Origin: Photorhabdus australis DSM 17609
GTDB lineage: Bacteria > Pseudomonadota > Gammaproteobacteria > Enterobacterales > Enterobacteriaceae
Assembly (NCBI RefSeq): GCF_000711895.1
Contig: NZ_JONO01000025.1
Coordinates: 1 to 64,000 of the forward strand
Reading direction: 5' to 3'
DNA: 64,000 nucleotides
Positions 50,723 through 63,579 of the stretch are shown here, one piece after another. Numbering within the stretch: the first letter of the stretch is position 1; each line of letters begins with the position of its first letter. Both the position numbers and the translations under genes were made by a program. The notes beneath the pieces were generated by a model. The model was given only the letters and a program-made list of their open reading frames with translations, searched no databases and was not told the origin of the DNA.

Positions 50723-51844
50723 GTGAAAGTGTTGACTGTGTTTGGTACCCGGCCGGAAGCCATTAAGATGGCTCCGCTGGTACATGCGCTGGTAGAGGAT
50801 GAAGCCTTCGAAGCGAAAGTATGTGTTACTGCCCAACACCGGGAAATGTTGGATCAGGTGTTGCATCTTTTTGAGATCGTTCCCGATTTTGATCTCAATA
50901 TTATGAAATCAGGGCAAGATTTAACGGATATCACGTGCCGTATTCTGGAGGGATTGAAGCCTGTTTTAGCCGAATTTAAGCCTGATGTTGTGTTGGTTCA
51001 CGGTGATACTACAACAACTATGGCAACCAGTTTGGCTGCGTTCTACCAGCGTGTCCCTGTCGGTCATATTGAAGCTGGACTAAGAACCGGCGATCTCTAT
51101 TCCCCTTGGCCGGAAGAGGCAAACCGTAAGATTGCTGGACATTTGGCAATGTATCACTTCGCTCCCACGGAAAACTCTCGTAAGAATTTACAGAAAGAAT
51201 CAATTGCAGATAGTCAGGTTTTTGTCACGGGTAATACCGTGATTGATGCGTTGTTGTGGGTACGCGATCGAATAATGAATGACGAGGCTATGCGAAGTAA
51301 GTTGGCGGAGCATTACCCGTTTATTGATACCAATAAAAAAATGATTTTGGTAACAGGTCATCGTCGTGAAAGTTTTGGCAGTGGGTTTGAGCGAATTTGT
51401 GAAGCTTTGGCGCAGATAGCCCGCTCTCATCCAGAAGTGCAGGTAGTTTATCCAGTTCATCTGAACCCAAATGTCTGTGAGCCGGTAAAACGCATTTTGC
51501 ATAATATTGATAATATCATTCTCATAAAACCACAGGATTATTTGCCATTTGTCTATCTGATGAACCATTCCTATATGATTCTGACGGATTCTGGTGGCAT
51601 TCAGGAAGAAGCGCCTTCTTTGGGAAAACCAGTTTTGGTGATGCGTAATACTACTGAACGGCCAGAAGCAGTTGATGCTGGAACAGTACGTTTGGTAGGA
51701 ACAGATACAAGAACTATCGTAGAAGAGGTGACTCGATTATTGACAGACGATGCCGCCTATCAGCAAATGAGTCGAGCTCATAATCCTTACGGGGATGGTG
51801 ATGCCTGTCAACGAATTCTCGACGCTTTGAAAAAAATCAGGTGA
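50723..51844 (+). CDS. wecB: UDP-N-acetylglucosamine 2-epimerase
   Basis: A 373-aa enzyme giving UDP-ManNAc from UDP-GlcNAc. It opens [20 protein letters not shown] (GTG start) and has [20 protein letters not shown] and [12 protein letters not shown] motifs of the family. It lies four bases before wecC. Confidence 0.97.
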   Translation: MKVLTVFGTRPEAIKMAPLVHALVEDEAFEAKVCVTAQHREMLDQVLHLFEIVPDFDLNIMKSGQDLTDITCRILEGLKPVLAEFKPDVVLVHGDTTTTMATSLAAFYQRVPVGHIEAGLRTGDLYSPWPEEANRKIAGHLAMYHFAPTENSRKNLQKESIADSQVFVTGNTVIDALLWVRDRIMNDEAMRSKLAEHYPFIDTNKKMILVTGHRRESFGSGFERICEALAQIARSHPEVQVVYPVHLNPNVCEPVKRILHNIDNIILIKPQDYLPFVYLMNHSYMILTDSGGIQEEAPSLGKPVLVMRNTTERPEAVDAGTVRLVGTDTRTIVEEVTRLLTDDAAYQQMSRAHNPYGDGDACQRILDALKKIR

Positions 51845-51848
51845 CATT

Positions 51849-53111
51849 ATGAGTTTTGAAACTATTTCTGTTATCGGTCTTGGGTATATCGGTTTACCCA
51901 CTGCGGCAGCATTTGCATCCCGTAATAAGAAAGTCATCGGGGTCGATGTTAATCCGCACGCGGTGGAAACGATTAATCGTGGTGAAATTCATATTGTAGA
52001 ACCAGACCTGGATAAAGTGGTGAAAACGGCTGTGGAAGAAGGCTACCTGAAAGCAGTAACGTCTCCATTACCAGCAGATGCTTTTTTGATAGCTGTTCCT
52101 ACGCCTTTTAAAGGTGAGCATGAGCCGGATATGAAGTATGTGTGTTCTGCTGCTGAATCAGTGGCGCCAATTCTGAAAAAAGGCGATTTGGTAATTCTAG
52201 AATCTACTTCACCGGTGGGTGCAACGGAGCAGATGGCAGAATGGTTGGCTGCGGTGCGTCCTGATTTAACTTTTCCTCAGCAGGTAGGTGAGGAATCTGA
52301 TATTGATATAGCTTACTGCCCTGAACGCGTGTTACCAGGCCAGGTGATGGTTGAGTTGATTAAGAATGACCGTGTTGTTGGCGGTATGACGCAAAAGTCT
52401 TCAGCCAGAGCCAGCGAACTGTATAAAATTTTCCTTGAAGGCGAATGTGTTATCACTAATTCAAGGACAGCAGAAATGTGTAAGCTGACGGAAAACAGCT
52501 TTCGAGATGTAAACATTGCATTTGCTAATGAACTTTCCTTGATTTGCGCTGATCAAGGTATCGATGTATGGGAGCTTATCCGTTTGGCAAACCGCCATCC
52601 TCGCGTAAATATTCTTCAGCCGGGTCCTGGTGTAGGTGGTCACTGTATTGCTGTTGACCCGTGGTTCATTGTTTCCCAGAACCCTAAACAATCACGTCTT
52701 ATACATACAGCGCGTTTAGTTAATGATGGCAAGCCCTTATGGGTTATCGATCAAGTAAAAGCTGCTGTTGCGGATTGTTTGGCTGAAAGTGGAAAGCGTG
52801 CTGGAGAAGTGAAAATTGCCTGCTTTGGTTTAGCATTTAAACCAAATATTGATGACTTACGTGAAAGTCCAGCGGTGCATATCACCCGTATGATTGCTCA
52901 ATGGCATGCAGGTGAGACGCTGGCTGTAGAACCTAATGTGCATAAATTACCAACTTCTTTGAAGGAAATAGTTCGATTGGTTAACTTGGAGAAAGCGTTG
53001 GAAGAAGCGGATATTCTGTTGATGCTGGTGGATCATAATCAGTTTAAAGCGGTAAATGGTTATGACATTAAACAGAAATGGATTGTGGATACAAAAGGAG
53101 TCTGGTGTTGA
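51849..53111 (+). CDS. wecC: UDP-N-acetyl-D-mannosamine dehydrogenase
   Basis: A 420-aa NAD enzyme that makes UDP-ManNAcA. NAD site GLGYIGLP at residues 10-17; the substrate region [17 protein letters not shown] and the [12 protein letters not shown] motif with the catalytic Cys are present. It ends in a TTGA overlap with rffG. Confidence 0.97.
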   Translation: MSFETISVIGLGYIGLPTAAAFASRNKKVIGVDVNPHAVETINRGEIHIVEPDLDKVVKTAVEEGYLKAVTSPLPADAFLIAVPTPFKGEHEPDMKYVCSAAESVAPILKKGDLVILESTSPVGATEQMAEWLAAVRPDLTFPQQVGEESDIDIAYCPERVLPGQVMVELIKNDRVVGGMTQKSSARASELYKIFLEGECVITNSRTAEMCKLTENSFRDVNIAFANELSLICADQGIDVWELIRLANRHPRVNILQPGPGVGGHCIAVDPWFIVSQNPKQSRLIHTARLVNDGKPLWVIDQVKAAVADCLAESGKRAGEVKIACFGLAFKPNIDDLRESPAVHITRMIAQWHAGETLAVEPNVHKLPTSLKEIVRLVNLEKALEEADILLMLVDHNQFKAVNGYDIKQKWIVDTKGVWC

Positions 53112-54178
53112 GACGCATTCTAATTACAGGTGGAGCGGGTTTTATTGGTTCTGCTGTTGTGCGACATGTTATTGATAATACACAAGACAGTGTAGTTGTG
53201 GTTGATAGCTTGACTTATGCTGGCAATCTAGAGTCCCTTGCCTCGGTTGCAGATAGCCCTCGTTATGCTTTTGAACAGGTTGATATTTGCCAACGTGAAG
53301 CGCTGGATCGGGTGTTTGAGCAGTATCAACCGGATTGTGTGATGCATTTGGCGGCAGAAAGCCATGTGGACCGCTCTATTGATGGCCCTGCGGCATTTGT
53401 CGAAACCAACATTGTTGGTACTTATGTTCTGTTAGAAGCAGCTCGTGCTTTCTGGCAAAAATTGAGTGAGGAGAAACAAGTCACTTTCCGTTTTCATCAT
53501 ATTTCAACAGATGAAGTGTATGGTGATTTACATAGTGAGGATGGTTTCTTTACTGAAGAGACGCCTTATGCACCAAGTAGCCCATATTCAGCATCTAAAG
53601 CGTCCAGTGATCATCTGGTAAGAGCATGGCATCGAACTTATGGTTTACCGACAATTATTACTAATTGTTCAAATAATTACGGTCCTTATCATTTCCCGGA
53701 AAAGTTGATACCGTTAATGATTTTGAACGCATTAGCGGGCAAGTCCCTGCCTGTATACGGAGAGGGGAAACAAATTCGTGATTGGCTGTATGTAGAAGAT
53801 CATGCCAGAGCGCTCTATCTGGTTGTAACAGAAGCAGAACCAGGTAAAACCTACAATATTGGCGGTCATAATGAGCGAAAAAATATTGATGTGGTTTGTG
53901 CAATTTGTGAATTGTTGGAAGAGTTTTGCCCAGAGAAACCAGCAAATATTGCGCATTATCGTGATTTGATTACTCATGTTACAGATCGTCCCGGTCATGA
54001 CATGCGTTATGCCATTGATGCAGCAAAAATTGAGCATGAGTTGGGCTGGAAACCCCAGGAAACGTTTGAATCAGGTATTCGTAAAACAGTTCAGTGGTAT
54101 CTGGAAAATGAAAACTGGTGGTGCAGAGTTCAGGATGGTTCTTATGCAGGTGAACGCCTTGGATTAGGTAAAGACTGA
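53108..54178 (+). CDS. rffG: dTDP-glucose 4,6-dehydratase (ECA type), TTG start
   Basis: A 356-aa SDR enzyme. Comparison with E. coli RffG places the start at TTG 53108 (then RRILITGG), which overlaps the wecC stop and has AGGAG seven bases upstream; GTG at 53105 is the alternative. NAD site GGAGFIG, catalytic STDEVYGD and YSASK. It converts dTDP-glucose to the 4-keto-6-deoxy sugar. Confidence 0.93.
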   Translation: MRRILITGGAGFIGSAVVRHVIDNTQDSVVVVDSLTYAGNLESLASVADSPRYAFEQVDICQREALDRVFEQYQPDCVMHLAAESHVDRSIDGPAAFVETNIVGTYVLLEAARAFWQKLSEEKQVTFRFHHISTDEVYGDLHSEDGFFTEETPYAPSSPYSASKASSDHLVRAWHRTYGLPTIITNCSNNYGPYHFPEKLIPLMILNALAGKSLPVYGEGKQIRDWLYVEDHARALYLVVTEAEPGKTYNIGGHNERKNIDVVCAICELLEEFCPEKPANIAHYRDLITHVTDRPGHDMRYAIDAAKIEHELGWKPQETFESGIRKTVQWYLENENWWCRVQDGSYAGERLGLGKD

Positions 54179-54195
54179 GCGACGTTGGAGGTAAC

Positions 54196-55077
54196 ATGAA
54201 AGGCATTATTCTGGCAGGAGGATCGGGTTCCCGGTTACATCCGATAACACTAGGTGTTTCCAAGCAATTACTGCCGATTTATGATAAGCCGATGATTTAT
54301 TATCCTTTGTCAGTATTGATGCTGGCAGGGATACGCGATGTTTTGATTATCTCTACACCAGGAGATTTACCTTCTTTCCACCGATTGCTCGGCAATGGTG
54401 ACAAATTTGGTATTCGTTTAAGTTATGAAGAACAACCATCCCCGGATGGTTTAGCTCAGGCATTTTTAATTGGTGAAGATTTCATCAATGGCGGGTCCTG
54501 TTGCTTGGTATTAGGAGACAATGTCTACTTTGGGCAAGCATTTAGTCCGAAACTGAAGAATGTGGTTTCCCGAAGAAAAGGAGCGACTATTTTTGGTTAT
54601 CAGGTAATGGACCCTGAGCGATTTGGTGTGGTGGAATTTGATGATGAATTTCATGTTCTTTCCATTGAAGAAAAACCAGAAAACCCCAAATCTAATTGGG
54701 CGGTAACAGGTCTCTATTTCTATGATAATCAGGTTGTGGATTTTGCCAGGCAGGTGAAGCCTTCTACGCGGGGTGAATTAGAAATTACCAGTATAAACCA
54801 GATGTATCTGGAACGTGGTGAACTGAATGTTGAACTGTTAGGGCGTGGTTTCGCTTGGCTGGATACCGGCACTCACGATAGTCTGATTGAGGCCAGCACT
54901 TTTGTACAGACTGTTGAGAAGCGTCAAGGTTTTAAAATCGCTTGCCTTGAAGAAATTGCCTGGCGTAATGGTTGGTTGGGTGATGAGCAATTAACAGCAA
55001 CAGCAAAATCTTTGTCAAAAACTGGTTACGGCCAATATCTGTTGGATCTGCTTCATGTTCGTTCACGCCAATATTGA
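54196..55077 (+). CDS. rffH: Glucose-1-phosphate thymidylyltransferase (ECA type)
   Basis: A 293-aa RmlA-like nucleotidyltransferase with the signature [20 protein letters not shown] and the [10 protein letters not shown] stretch. It makes dTDP-glucose for Fuc4NAc synthesis and overlaps wecD by 23 bases. Confidence 0.96.
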   Translation: MKGIILAGGSGSRLHPITLGVSKQLLPIYDKPMIYYPLSVLMLAGIRDVLIISTPGDLPSFHRLLGNGDKFGIRLSYEEQPSPDGLAQAFLIGEDFINGGSCCLVLGDNVYFGQAFSPKLKNVVSRRKGATIFGYQVMDPERFGVVEFDDEFHVLSIEEKPENPKSNWAVTGLYFYDNQVVDFARQVKPSTRGELEITSINQMYLERGELNVELLGRGFAWLDTGTHDSLIEASTFVQTVEKRQGFKIACLEEIAWRNGWLGDEQLTATAKSLSKTGYGQYLLDLLHVRSRQY

Positions 55078-55792
55078 GTCATTAGAGTGGGATAGTCATT
55101 ATTTTGGATTTTCCACTGCTCGTCTTGATTTTACACCTGATTCTAAGTTGTTAACTGTACCTCAGTTAGAGCAGTATTCTTTAGTGCAGGCTAAAGTGCC
55201 TGTACAGCGGCCAGACATTATCGATGGATTATCGGCATTGGGTTTTTCGTTGGTAGAAGGGGAAATAGACCTCTCCTTAATGGTTGGCACAAAAGATGCT
55301 TATACTACGAGGAATGATAATTCTGAGAGTGAGATGATATCAGCAACACAGCAAGATATTCCAATGTTGAAAGAAGTGGCTTCTAAAGTATTTTCTTTAA
55401 GCCGTTTTCGTACTCCTTGGTATCAGCCGCAGGATAGTGGTCGTTTCTACTCTACCTGGATTGAGAAAGCTGTGTTGGGTACATTTGATCATCAATGTTT
55501 ACTGGTAAATGGGGATAACGGGCAACCTGCGGGATTTGTTACTTTGAGGGAGCTAGGAGAAGGTCAGGCTCGTATGGGGTTGCTGGCAGTATTTCCAGAA
55601 AAAACGGGTTGTGGGATTGGTTCAAAGTTAATGGCGGCGGCACAACAGTGGTGCCAAGGCCATCAAATACGGCAATTAAGAATTGCGACACAAACCAGCA
55701 ACATTGCTGCTTTGCGTCTTTATACACGCAATGGTGCATTCGTTGAAAGCATCGCTTATTGGTTATACCGGGGACAAAATGATTCCATTTAA
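55055..55792 (+). CDS. wecD: dTDP-4-amino-4,6-dideoxygalactose N-acetyltransferase
   Basis: A 245-aa GNAT-type acetyltransferase. The C-terminal GNAT part has [20 protein letters not shown] (acetyl-CoA loop) and [18 protein letters not shown]. It makes dTDP-Fuc4NAc. It is about 20 residues longer than the E. coli form, mostly in the middle. The ATG lies inside rffH; start codon supported by alignment of [13 protein letters not shown]. Confidence 0.9.
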   Translation: MFVHANIESLEWDSHYFGFSTARLDFTPDSKLLTVPQLEQYSLVQAKVPVQRPDIIDGLSALGFSLVEGEIDLSLMVGTKDAYTTRNDNSESEMISATQQDIPMLKEVASKVFSLSRFRTPWYQPQDSGRFYSTWIEKAVLGTFDHQCLLVNGDNGQPAGFVTLRELGEGQARMGLLAVFPEKTGCGIGSKLMAAAQQWCQGHQIRQLRIATQTSNIAALRLYTRNGAFVESIAYWLYRGQNDSI

Positions 55793-56909
55793 TAGACCAC
55801 CAGTAGTCGGCACTGAATTAGATTACATGAAGCAGGCAATAGAGAGCGGTAAGCTTTGTGGGGACGGCGGCTTTACCAAACGCTGTGAAGAGTGGATGGA
55901 ACAACATTTCAAGTGCCCGAAAGTTCTATTGACGCCATCCTGTACAGCTTCGCTAGAAATGGCGGCCATTTTGTTAAATATCCAGCCCGGTGATGAAGTT
56001 ATCATGCCGAGTTTCACTTTCGTTTCTACTTCTAATGCGTTTGTACTGCGTGGAGCGACGATTGTTTTTGTGGATATCCGTCCAGATACCATGAATATTG
56101 ATGAAACTAAGATCGAAGCTGCAATTACAGATAGAACACGTGTAATTGTTCCTGTTCATTACGCGGGTGTAGCTTGTGAAATGGATACAATCATGGCTCT
56201 GGCAGAGAAATATAATCTGTTTGTAGTGGAAGATGCAGCACAGGGCGTAATGTCTGCTTATAAGGGCCGCGCATTGGGAACTATCGGGCATATCGGTTGC
56301 TACAGTTTTCATGAAACTAAAAACTACTCTTCTGGTGGCGAAGGTGGCGCTGCACTTATCAATGACGAATCATTGATCTCCCGTTCGGAAATCATCCGTG
56401 AAAAAGGGACTAACCGTAGCCAGTTTTTCCGTGGTCAGGTCGATAAATATACTTGGCGTGATATCGGTTCTAGTTATCTTATGTCAGATCTTCAGGCTGC
56501 TTATTTGTGGGCACAACTGGAAGAAGCTGAGAAAATCAATGAACGTCGTCTTGCCTTATGGAATGCCTATTATCAGGCATTAAAACCGTTAGCTGATGCT
56601 GGTCGCCTGACATTGCCTGTAATACCGGGAGGATTGGCGCATAATGCTCATATGTTTTATATCAAACTGCAAGATGTTGAAGAACGCTCTGCATTCAATA
56701 GTTATATGAAGGACGCTGGTGTACTAACGGTATTCCATTATGTTTCTCTGCACACTAGTCCGGGCGGTGAAAAATTTGGCCGTTTCCACGGGGAAGACCA
56801 TTTTACTACCAGTGAAAGTGATCGCTTGGTACGTTTGCCAATGTTTTACAACATAACAGAGGCTGAGCAACAAACTGTTATCAAACATATTAAGAAATTC
56901 TTCGCCTGA
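55779..56909 (+). CDS. wecE: dTDP-4-dehydro-6-deoxyglucose 4-aminotransferase
   Basis: A 376-aa PLP aminotransferase of the DegT family. [20 protein letters not shown] is the known N-terminus; the PLP Lys lies in SFHETKNYSSGGEGG. It gives dTDP-Fuc4N, which WecD then acetylates. It overlaps wecD by 14 bases. Residues 55683-55778 of a longer frame are shadow. Confidence 0.96.
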   Translation: MIPFNRPPVVGTELDYMKQAIESGKLCGDGGFTKRCEEWMEQHFKCPKVLLTPSCTASLEMAAILLNIQPGDEVIMPSFTFVSTSNAFVLRGATIVFVDIRPDTMNIDETKIEAAITDRTRVIVPVHYAGVACEMDTIMALAEKYNLFVVEDAAQGVMSAYKGRALGTIGHIGCYSFHETKNYSSGGEGGAALINDESLISRSEIIREKGTNRSQFFRGQVDKYTWRDIGSSYLMSDLQAAYLWAQLEEAEKINERRLALWNAYYQALKPLADAGRLTLPVIPGGLAHNAHMFYIKLQDVEERSAFNSYMKDAGVLTVFHYVSLHTSPGGEKFGRFHGEDHFTTSESDRLVRLPMFYNITEAEQQTVIKHIKKFFA

Positions 56910-56910
56910 T

Positions 56911-58161
56911 ATGTCACTGGCTAAAGCATCGGTATGGACTGCGGGTTCTACACTGATAAAGATCGGTGTGGGACTTCTGATTGTTAAATTATTGGCGATT
57001 GTTTTTGGCCCTAGCGGTGTTGGACAGGCGGGTAATTTCCGTCAACTTATTACCGTTCTGGGGGTATTAGCAGGAGCAGGTATTTTTAATGGTGTGACTA
57101 AATATATTGCTGAATATCAGCAGCAACCGGAACGATTGCGTGCGGTACTAGGAACTTCTTCTGCCATTATCCTTGGGTTTTCTACACTGTTGGCAGTGAT
57201 TTTTTTACTGTGTAGTGTGCCGATTAGTATAGGGTTATTTGGTCATCGGGATTATGAGCCAGTTGTGAGGGCACTCGCATTTATTCAAATGGGTATTGCC
57301 AGTGCCAACTATTTTCTGGCTATTTTGAAAGGATATCGGGATGCTCAGGGGAATGCGCTGGCAATTATTCTTGGCAGCTTGATTGGTGTGATTGCCTATT
57401 ATCTCTGTTTCATCCTTGGAGGGTATGAAGGTGCTTTGGCTGGTTTGGCCTTAGTGCCTGCGTTGATAATATTTCCTGCGGGACTGATACTTTGGTATCG
57501 CAAAGTGGTTTCGTTATCTGATCTTAAGCCTATGTGGGATAAGGTACTGGCTGGTCAGCTTGGCAAATTTACCCTTATGGCTTTGTTGACGTCTATCACT
57601 TTACCGGTTGCTTACATTATGATGCGAAACCTGCTGGCAGCGCATTATAGTTGGGATGATGTAGGAATTTGGCAAGGTGTAAGTAGTATTTCTGATGCTT
57701 ATCTGCAATTTATCACAGCTTCTTTCAGTGTTTATCTATTGCCAACACTTTCACGATTGCAGGATAGGGGCGAAATATCAGATGAAATAATTAAGGCGCT
57801 GAAATTTGTTTTGCCTGCCGTGGTTGCTGTGAGTTTTACCGTATGGTTATTGCGTGATTTTGCCATCTCATTGTTGTTTTCTGACAAGTTTACTGCCATG
57901 CGTGATTTGTTTGCCTGGCAGTTGATTGGTGATGTCTTGAAAGTGGGCGCCTATGTTTTTGGTTATCTGGTGATTGCTAAAGCTGCGTTGCGTTTTTATG
58001 TGCTGACTGAGGTTAGTCAGTTTTTGCTGCTTACTGGTTTTTCCCATTGGTTTATTCCTGTCAATGGAGCGTTAGGTGCAACGCAAGCTTATATGACAAC
58101 TTACATTGTTTATTTCACCCTTTGTTGTGGTGTATTTCTTGTTTACCGCAGGCGAGCATGA
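56911..58161 (+). CDS. wzxE: ECA lipid III flippase
   Basis: A 416-aa polytopic membrane protein with about 12 helices, beginning [20 protein letters not shown] as WzxE does. It moves lipid-linked trisaccharide to the periplasmic face. The ATG follows wecE by one base. Confidence 0.95.
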   Translation: MSLAKASVWTAGSTLIKIGVGLLIVKLLAIVFGPSGVGQAGNFRQLITVLGVLAGAGIFNGVTKYIAEYQQQPERLRAVLGTSSAIILGFSTLLAVIFLLCSVPISIGLFGHRDYEPVVRALAFIQMGIASANYFLAILKGYRDAQGNALAIILGSLIGVIAYYLCFILGGYEGALAGLALVPALIIFPAGLILWYRKVVSLSDLKPMWDKVLAGQLGKFTLMALLTSITLPVAYIMMRNLLAAHYSWDDVGIWQGVSSISDAYLQFITASFSVYLLPTLSRLQDRGEISDEIIKALKFVLPAVVAVSFTVWLLRDFAISLLFSDKFTAMRDLFAWQLIGDVLKVGAYVFGYLVIAKAALRFYVLTEVSQFLLLTGFSHWFIPVNGALGATQAYMTTYIVYFTLCCGVFLVYRRRA

Positions 58162-59243
58162 CAACCTTAATTCATGTTTTGGGATCTGATATCCCACATC
58201 ACAATCGAACGATATTGCGTTTTTTTAATGATGTTTTAGTGCAAGAAATTGGTTTTTCAGCCAAACCCAAGTTTATGGTGGTGGTCAGGAATCGGGTTTC
58301 TCTGGATGATTATCCGGAATTGGATATAACATTTTTCGATAGTAAAAAATCTCTGTCACGGGCTGTTACTGCAAAAGCGCAGTCAGACAGGGCTTGCCGG
58401 TTTTTTTTTCATGGTCAATTTAATACGGGTTTGTGGTTGGCACTGCTGTCAGGAAAAATTAAACGTAGTCAATTTTGGTGGCATGCCTGGGGAGCAGATC
58501 TGTATGAAGATTCTAATCAGCTAAAATTCCGTCTATTCTATTTCCTGCGTCGTCTGGCGCAACGTCGGGTAGGGCATGTATTTGCGGTTCGTGGAGATCT
58601 TTATTTCTATTCTCAACGTCATCCTAATGTACCAACATCATTGCTCTATTTTCCAACCAGAATGGACTCTACTTTAACGATGACAGAAAAAACATCTGCT
58701 GAAGATGGCAAGATGACAATTTTGTTAGGGAATTCTGGTGATCGATCAAACCGTCATATTACAGCATTGAAAACTATTCATGAGCAGTTTGGTGATAAGG
58801 TCCGAATCATTATCCCAATGGGTTATCCTGAAAATAATCAGGCTTATATTGCTCAGGTTGAGCAAACGGCTTTATCACTGTTTGACCCAGAAAATTTGGA
58901 AATTATTAAGCAAAATATGGCGTTTGATGATTATCTGGCATTACTGTGTTGTTGCGATTTAGGGTATTTTATGTTTGATCGCCAACAAGGGGTTGGAACA
59001 ATTTGCCTATTGATACAATTTGGTGTGCCGTTTGTACTTAGTCGTCGAAATCTTTTCTGGCAAGATCTGATAGAACAACAGGTACCGATATTTTTCTTCG
59101 GTGATCCTCTGGATAGACAACTGATTGCAGAAGCACAACGGCAGATGTTTTCCTTAGACAGAAATACAATAGCTTTCTTTAGCCCGAACTTTGTTGATGG
59201 TTGGCGACAGGCGTTGGCAAAAGCCGCAGGAGAGCAGCAATGA
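58158..59243 (+). CDS. wecF: TDP-Fuc4NAc:lipid II Fuc4NAc transferase
   Basis: A 361-aa glycosyltransferase (GT56). It opens [20 protein letters not shown], has [12 protein letters not shown] and [10 protein letters not shown] motifs of the family, and adds the third sugar to ECA lipid II. The start overlaps wzxE as ATGA. Confidence 0.95.
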   Translation: MTTLIHVLGSDIPHHNRTILRFFNDVLVQEIGFSAKPKFMVVVRNRVSLDDYPELDITFFDSKKSLSRAVTAKAQSDRACRFFFHGQFNTGLWLALLSGKIKRSQFWWHAWGADLYEDSNQLKFRLFYFLRRLAQRRVGHVFAVRGDLYFYSQRHPNVPTSLLYFPTRMDSTLTMTEKTSAEDGKMTILLGNSGDRSNRHITALKTIHEQFGDKVRIIIPMGYPENNQAYIAQVEQTALSLFDPENLEIIKQNMAFDDYLALLCCCDLGYFMFDRQQGVGTICLLIQFGVPFVLSRRNLFWQDLIEQQVPIFFFGDPLDRQLIAEAQRQMFSLDRNTIAFFSPNFVDGWRQALAKAAGEQQ

Positions 59244-60619
59244 CTTTAACGCAGTTTGGCGGATTATTTGTTGTTTACCTGATATCACTGGCTTTTATCC
59301 TGACGTTAACTTATCAGGAATTCAGGCGTGTACGTTTTAATTTTAATATGTTCTTCTCATTGCTTTATTTGCTGACATTCTATTTCGGTTTCCCACTGAC
59401 GTGTTTGCTGGTTTTTCAGTTTGATGTTGAGGTGGTACCAGTAGACTCTTTGTTACATGCTCTGTTGGCTTCAACTTGTTTTTATGCCATTTATTACGTC
59501 AGTTATAAAACCCGGCTGAAAAAACCTTCTGGGCAACCTAAGGCACCGGTATTCACCATAAACCGGGTAGAAACTAATTTGACATGGTTACTGCTGATAT
59601 TAGTTGCGGTGGTAACAGTTGGGCTATTCTTCATGCAGAATGGTTTTCTACTGTTTAAATTACAGTCGTACAGTCAAATTTTTTCCAGTCAGGTTTCCGG
59701 TGTGGCTTTGAAGCGGTTCTTTTACTTCTTTATTCCAGCCATGTTGGTGGTTTATTTCTTGAAGCCGACACAGTTACGCTGGCTGTTTTTCCTGATCAGT
59801 ACAGTTGCTTTTGGGATTTTGACTTATGTTATTGTTGGGGGAACACGGGCTAATATTATTATTGCATTTGCGTTGTTTCTGTTTATCGGCATTGTTCGTG
59901 GTTGGATAACCTTGTGGATGCTGATAACTGCGGGAGTAGTAGGAATTGTTGGCATGTTCTGGTTGGCACTTAAACGCTATAGTTTGGATGTCAGTGGTTC
60001 AGAAGCATTTTATACTTTCCTCTACCTTACAAGGGATACTTTCTCCCCGTGGGAAAATCTTGCATTACTGCTGAATAATTACGATAAGATTGATTTTCAG
60101 GGTCTGGCGCCTATTATCCGTGATTTTTATGTCTTTATTCCAAGCTGGCTTTGGCCTGGACGGCCTGATACCGTGTTGAATTCTGCGAATTATTTTACTT
60201 GGGAAGTGCTGGATAACCACTCTGGTCTGGCAATTTCCCCAACTCTGATAGGCTCCCTGGTTGTGATGGGAGGTGCACTGTTTATTCCAGTTGGTGCGAT
60301 TGTTGTTGGGTTAATAATTAAGTGGTTTGACTGGATTTATGAATTAGGAAAACAGGAGACTAATCGTTATAAGGCCGCTATTTTGCAGGCATTTTGCTTT
60401 GGTGCGATCTTCAACATAATTGTGTTAGCTCGTGAAGGCGTGGATTCATTTGTTTCCCGTGTGGTGTTTTTCTGTATTGTTTTTGGCTTATGTTTGGTAA
60501 TTGCTAAGTTGTTGTATTGGCTATTTGAGAGCGCCGGGCTGATTAAAAAGTATCTGACTAGCAACATGGTTGTATCGCAAAAGCATCCGCGGCAATGTAA
60601 GGAAAGAAAATGGAGCTAA
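59240..60619 (+). CDS. wzyE: ECA polymerase
   Basis: A 459-aa membrane protein with about 11 helices that joins repeat units in the periplasm. It opens [39 protein letters not shown]-like and [20 protein letters not shown] segments match the family. The ATG overlaps wecF as ATGA. Confidence 0.95.
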   Translation: MTLTQFGGLFVVYLISLAFILTLTYQEFRRVRFNFNMFFSLLYLLTFYFGFPLTCLLVFQFDVEVVPVDSLLHALLASTCFYAIYYVSYKTRLKKPSGQPKAPVFTINRVETNLTWLLLILVAVVTVGLFFMQNGFLLFKLQSYSQIFSSQVSGVALKRFFYFFIPAMLVVYFLKPTQLRWLFFLISTVAFGILTYVIVGGTRANIIIAFALFLFIGIVRGWITLWMLITAGVVGIVGMFWLALKRYSLDVSGSEAFYTFLYLTRDTFSPWENLALLLNNYDKIDFQGLAPIIRDFYVFIPSWLWPGRPDTVLNSANYFTWEVLDNHSGLAISPTLIGSLVVMGGALFIPVGAIVVGLIIKWFDWIYELGKQETNRYKAAILQAFCFGAIFNIIVLAREGVDSFVSRVVFFCIVFGLCLVIAKLLYWLFESAGLIKKYLTSNMVVSQKHPRQCKERKWS

Positions 60620-61347
60620 ACAATATTCCTAAGTATAGTATTCGTGGCCTAAATATTTGGGGCTTTCGCGATATGGCGCACTTTCTTGACCATATTTTTC
60701 AACGCGGGCAGGTAAAGACGGGGACTTTGGTTGCGATTAATGCGGAAAAAGTTCTGACGGTAGAGGAAGACACTGCTTTAAGTGCTCTGCTGAGTGAAAC
60801 AGAATATCTGTATGCTGATGGTATTAGCATTGTACGTGCTATCCGCCGTAAATACCCTGATGCTGAAGTTTCCCGTGTAGCGGGTGCAGATCTATGGGAA
60901 GCCATCATGGAGCGAGCTGGCAAGGAAGGCACACCTGTCTTTTTGGTTGGCGGAAAACCAGAAATATTGGAACAGACGGAAAACAAACTACAGACTCAGT
61001 GGAGCGTTAATATTGTTGGTAGCCAGAATGGTTATTTCACGCCAGAAGAACGTAATATTGTTTTTGAACGGATTCATGCTAGCGGAGCAGCAATTGTGAC
61101 AGTTGCAATGGGATCGCCTAAGCAGGAAATTTTCATGCGTGATTGCCGTAAAATTCATGCCGATGCTCTCTATATGGGGGTTGGTGGGACTTATGACGTA
61201 TTCACTGGTCATGTAAAACGTGCGCCGAAAGTATGGCAGAATCTCGGGCTTGAATGGTTTTATCGTTTGTTATCACAACCAAGCCGCATTCGTCGTCAGT
61301 TTAAGCTACTGAAGTTTCTGGGATATTACTACAGCAATCGTTTGTAA
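60610..61347 (+). CDS. wecG: UDP-ManNAcA transferase (lipid II synthase)
   Basis: A 245-aa GT26 (WecG/TagA) enzyme adding ManNAcA to lipid I. Signatures: [29 protein letters not shown], and [12 protein letters not shown] with [17 protein letters not shown]. It overlaps wzyE by 10 bases and ends the ECA operon. Confidence 0.96.
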   Translation: MELNNIPKYSIRGLNIWGFRDMAHFLDHIFQRGQVKTGTLVAINAEKVLTVEEDTALSALLSETEYLYADGISIVRAIRRKYPDAEVSRVAGADLWEAIMERAGKEGTPVFLVGGKPEILEQTENKLQTQWSVNIVGSQNGYFTPEERNIVFERIHASGAAIVTVAMGSPKQEIFMRDCRKIHADALYMGVGGTYDVFTGHVKRAPKVWQNLGLEWFYRLLSQPSRIRRQFKLLKFLGYYYSNRL

Positions 61348-61589
61348 ATGTGTTTTCTGCCTGTCGTATAGCAATTTGCGGCAGGTTGCCAAAAAATTCA
61401 TTTTACAGCACCTATATAACAGTTTGATCCTACCGGGCTTTTGTCATCTGTACTAATTATTAGGTAATTTTTTATTCCACTGAGTGGAAAAACATGTTTT
61501 GATCCCTGCCATTTTTATGGCTGGTCAAAACCAGTTTTGTATATTTTGACTATCACACATTACAACACATAACAATGGACAGGGAGTTT

Positions 61590-62969
61590 ATGGCAGATCA
61601 ACAACAGGGCCTGCAACGAGGTTTAGAAGCCCGTCATATTGAGCTAATCGCATTAGGCGGAACTATTGGTGTCGGTCTGTTTATGGGCTCAGCCAGCACG
61701 CTGAAATGGGCGGGGCCTTCCGTTTTGCTGGCTTACATTATTGCCGGAATTTTTGTTTTTTTCATTATGCGGTCCATGGGTGAAATGCTGTTTCTTGAGC
61801 CTGTCACGGGTTCTTTCGCTTCTTTTGGACATAAATATCTCAGCCCATATTGGGGATGCCTGACCGCTTGGGGTTATTGGTTTATGTGGGTGGCAGTAGG
61901 GATATCAGAAATAACAGCTATTGGCGTTTATGCCGAATTCTGGTTCCCTGAACTTCCTCAATGGGTGTCAGCATTAATTGCAGTGGCATTGGTCGCTTTG
62001 GCAAACTTGGCGGCGGTACGTCTTTATGGTGAGCTAGAATTTTGGTTTGCCATGATTAAGGTGACCACAATTATCGTGATGATCCTGATTGGTTTGGGGC
62101 TGATATTTTTCGGTATAGGTAATCAATGGCAACCTATTGGATTGGGTAATTTGACCGCTTATGGTGGTTTTTTTGCTGGTGGCTGGCAAGGATTTCTATT
62201 TGCGCTCTGTATTGTGGTTGCATCTTATCAGGGAGTGGAACTGGTAGGCATCACTGCGGGAGAAGCTAAAAAACCACAGGTGACGTTAAAAAAAGCAATT
62301 AATAATATCCTCTGGCGTATCTTAATTTTCTATGTCGGGGCGATTTTCATTGTAGTTACATTGTTTCCATGGACAGAAGTTGGTTCACAGGGTAGCCCAT
62401 TTGTGATGACATTTACCAAAGTAGGGATCACTTCAGCGGCAGCCGTAATTAACTTTGTTGTATTGACCGCGGCGCTTTCTGGTTGTAATAGCGGTATGTA
62501 CAGTGGTGGACGTATGCTCTATGCGTTGGCACAAAACCGTCAGTTACCTTCATCACTGACTAAAGTGTCAAAGAATGGTGTTCCGGTAATTTGTATTACC
62601 ATTACGATCCTGTGTCTGATAGCGGGTTCCAGTTTGAATTATTTGATCCCAAATCCACAGGCAGTTTTTGTTTATGTCTACAGTGCTAGCGTCCTACCGG
62701 GAATGGTTCCATGGTTTGTTATTCTGATGAGCCAGCTGCGTTTTCGTCAGTATCATCAAGCGGCACTGAAACAACATAGTTTCAAATCTATTTTGTTCCC
62801 ATATGTAAATTATCTGACACTGGCATTTTTATGTTGTGTGTTGGTAGGTATGGCAATTAATCCTGATACCCGTTTCTCACTGTTGGTAGGCGGAGGATTT
62901 TTGCTAATAGTGTCGTTGATTTATTGGTTGGTGAAGTTTTTTAGTGGCAGAAAACCAATAGCCCGATAG
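61590..62969 (+). CDS. yifK: YifK-like amino acid permease (threonine/serine type)
   Basis: A 459-aa APC transporter with about 12 membrane helices. The [20 protein letters not shown] start and [20 protein letters not shown] are typical. It is very close to E. coli YifK, which transports threonine and serine. The start at 61590 has GGGAG upstream; 61575 would add five residues. Its place before the tRNA cluster is conserved. Confidence 0.93.
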   Translation: MADQQQGLQRGLEARHIELIALGGTIGVGLFMGSASTLKWAGPSVLLAYIIAGIFVFFIMRSMGEMLFLEPVTGSFASFGHKYLSPYWGCLTAWGYWFMWVAVGISEITAIGVYAEFWFPELPQWVSALIAVALVALANLAAVRLYGELEFWFAMIKVTTIIVMILIGLGLIFFGIGNQWQPIGLGNLTAYGGFFAGGWQGFLFALCIVVASYQGVELVGITAGEAKKPQVTLKKAINNILWRILIFYVGAIFIVVTLFPWTEVGSQGSPFVMTFTKVGITSAAAVINFVVLTAALSGCNSGMYSGGRMLYALAQNRQLPSSLTKVSKNGVPVICITITILCLIAGSSLNYLIPNPQAVFVYVYSASVLPGMVPWFVILMSQLRFRQYHQAALKQHSFKSILFPYVNYLTLAFLCCVLVGMAINPDTRFSLLVGGGFLLIVSLIYWLVKFFSGRKPIAR

Positions 62970-63122
62970 ATGGATTTGCTGTCATAGCTGGGGTGGTCGG
63001 AAAATGAAGAGTTGGCTTTATCAACGAAATGAACAAGGTGTAATCAAACGCATCATTTATTTAAAAAAGCACTGGACAGTATATCATTAAATCCGTACTA
63101 TCCCCATCCGCAACGGCGTTAA

Positions 63123-63199
<77 letters not shown>

Positions 63200-63272
63200 T
63201 TATTTGCGTGCAAGAGCTACGGTGATGTATTCTGCTGTTGGTAAGTAGTGAATTAAAGTAAATAGCTGTTAT

Positions 63273-63349
63273 GGTGGCTATAGCTCAGTTGGTAGAGCCC
63301 TGGATTGTGATTCCAGTTGTCGTGGGTTCGAGTCCCATTAGCCACCCCA
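63273..63349 (+). tRNA. hisR: tRNA-His (GTG)
   Basis: A 77-base cloverleaf with the extra G-1 at 63273, stem GTGGCT/AGCCAC, anticodon GTG in TTGTGAT, and encoded CCA. Confidence 0.97.
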
Positions 63350-63364
63350 TCTTTTTTATGACAT

Positions 63365-63451
63365 GCGAGGGTGGCGGAATTGGTAGACGCGCTAGCTTCA
63401 GGTGTTAGTGTCCTTACGGACGTGGGGGTTCAAGTCCCCCCTTTCGCACCA
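63365..63451 (+). tRNA. leuT: tRNA-Leu (CAG)
   Basis: An 87-base class II tRNA with a long variable arm (GTGTCCTTACGGACGT), anticodon CAG in TTCAGGT, encoded CCA. Two G-U pairs occur in the acceptor stem (GCGAGGG with CTTTCGC). Confidence 0.97.
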
Positions 63452-63468
63452 TAGAAAAGAAAAAATTT

Positions 63469-63545
63469 CGGCGAGTAGCGCAGCTTGGTAGCGCAACTGG
63501 TTTGGGACCAGTGGGTCGGAGGTTCGAATCCTCTCTCGCCGACCA
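63469..63545 (+). tRNA. proM: tRNA-Pro (TGG)
   Basis: A 77-base cloverleaf with acceptor CGGCGAG/CTCGCCG, anticodon TGG in TTTGGGA, encoded CCA. Last of the cluster. Confidence 0.97.
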
Positions 63546-63553
63546 GATTCTGA

Positions 63554-63579
63554 AAAACCCTGCTTAAGCAGGGTTTTTT
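63554..63579 (+). terminator. Terminator of the tRNA cluster
   Basis: CCCTGCTTAAGCAGGG hairpin followed by six T, nine bases after tRNA-Pro. Confidence 0.93.
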
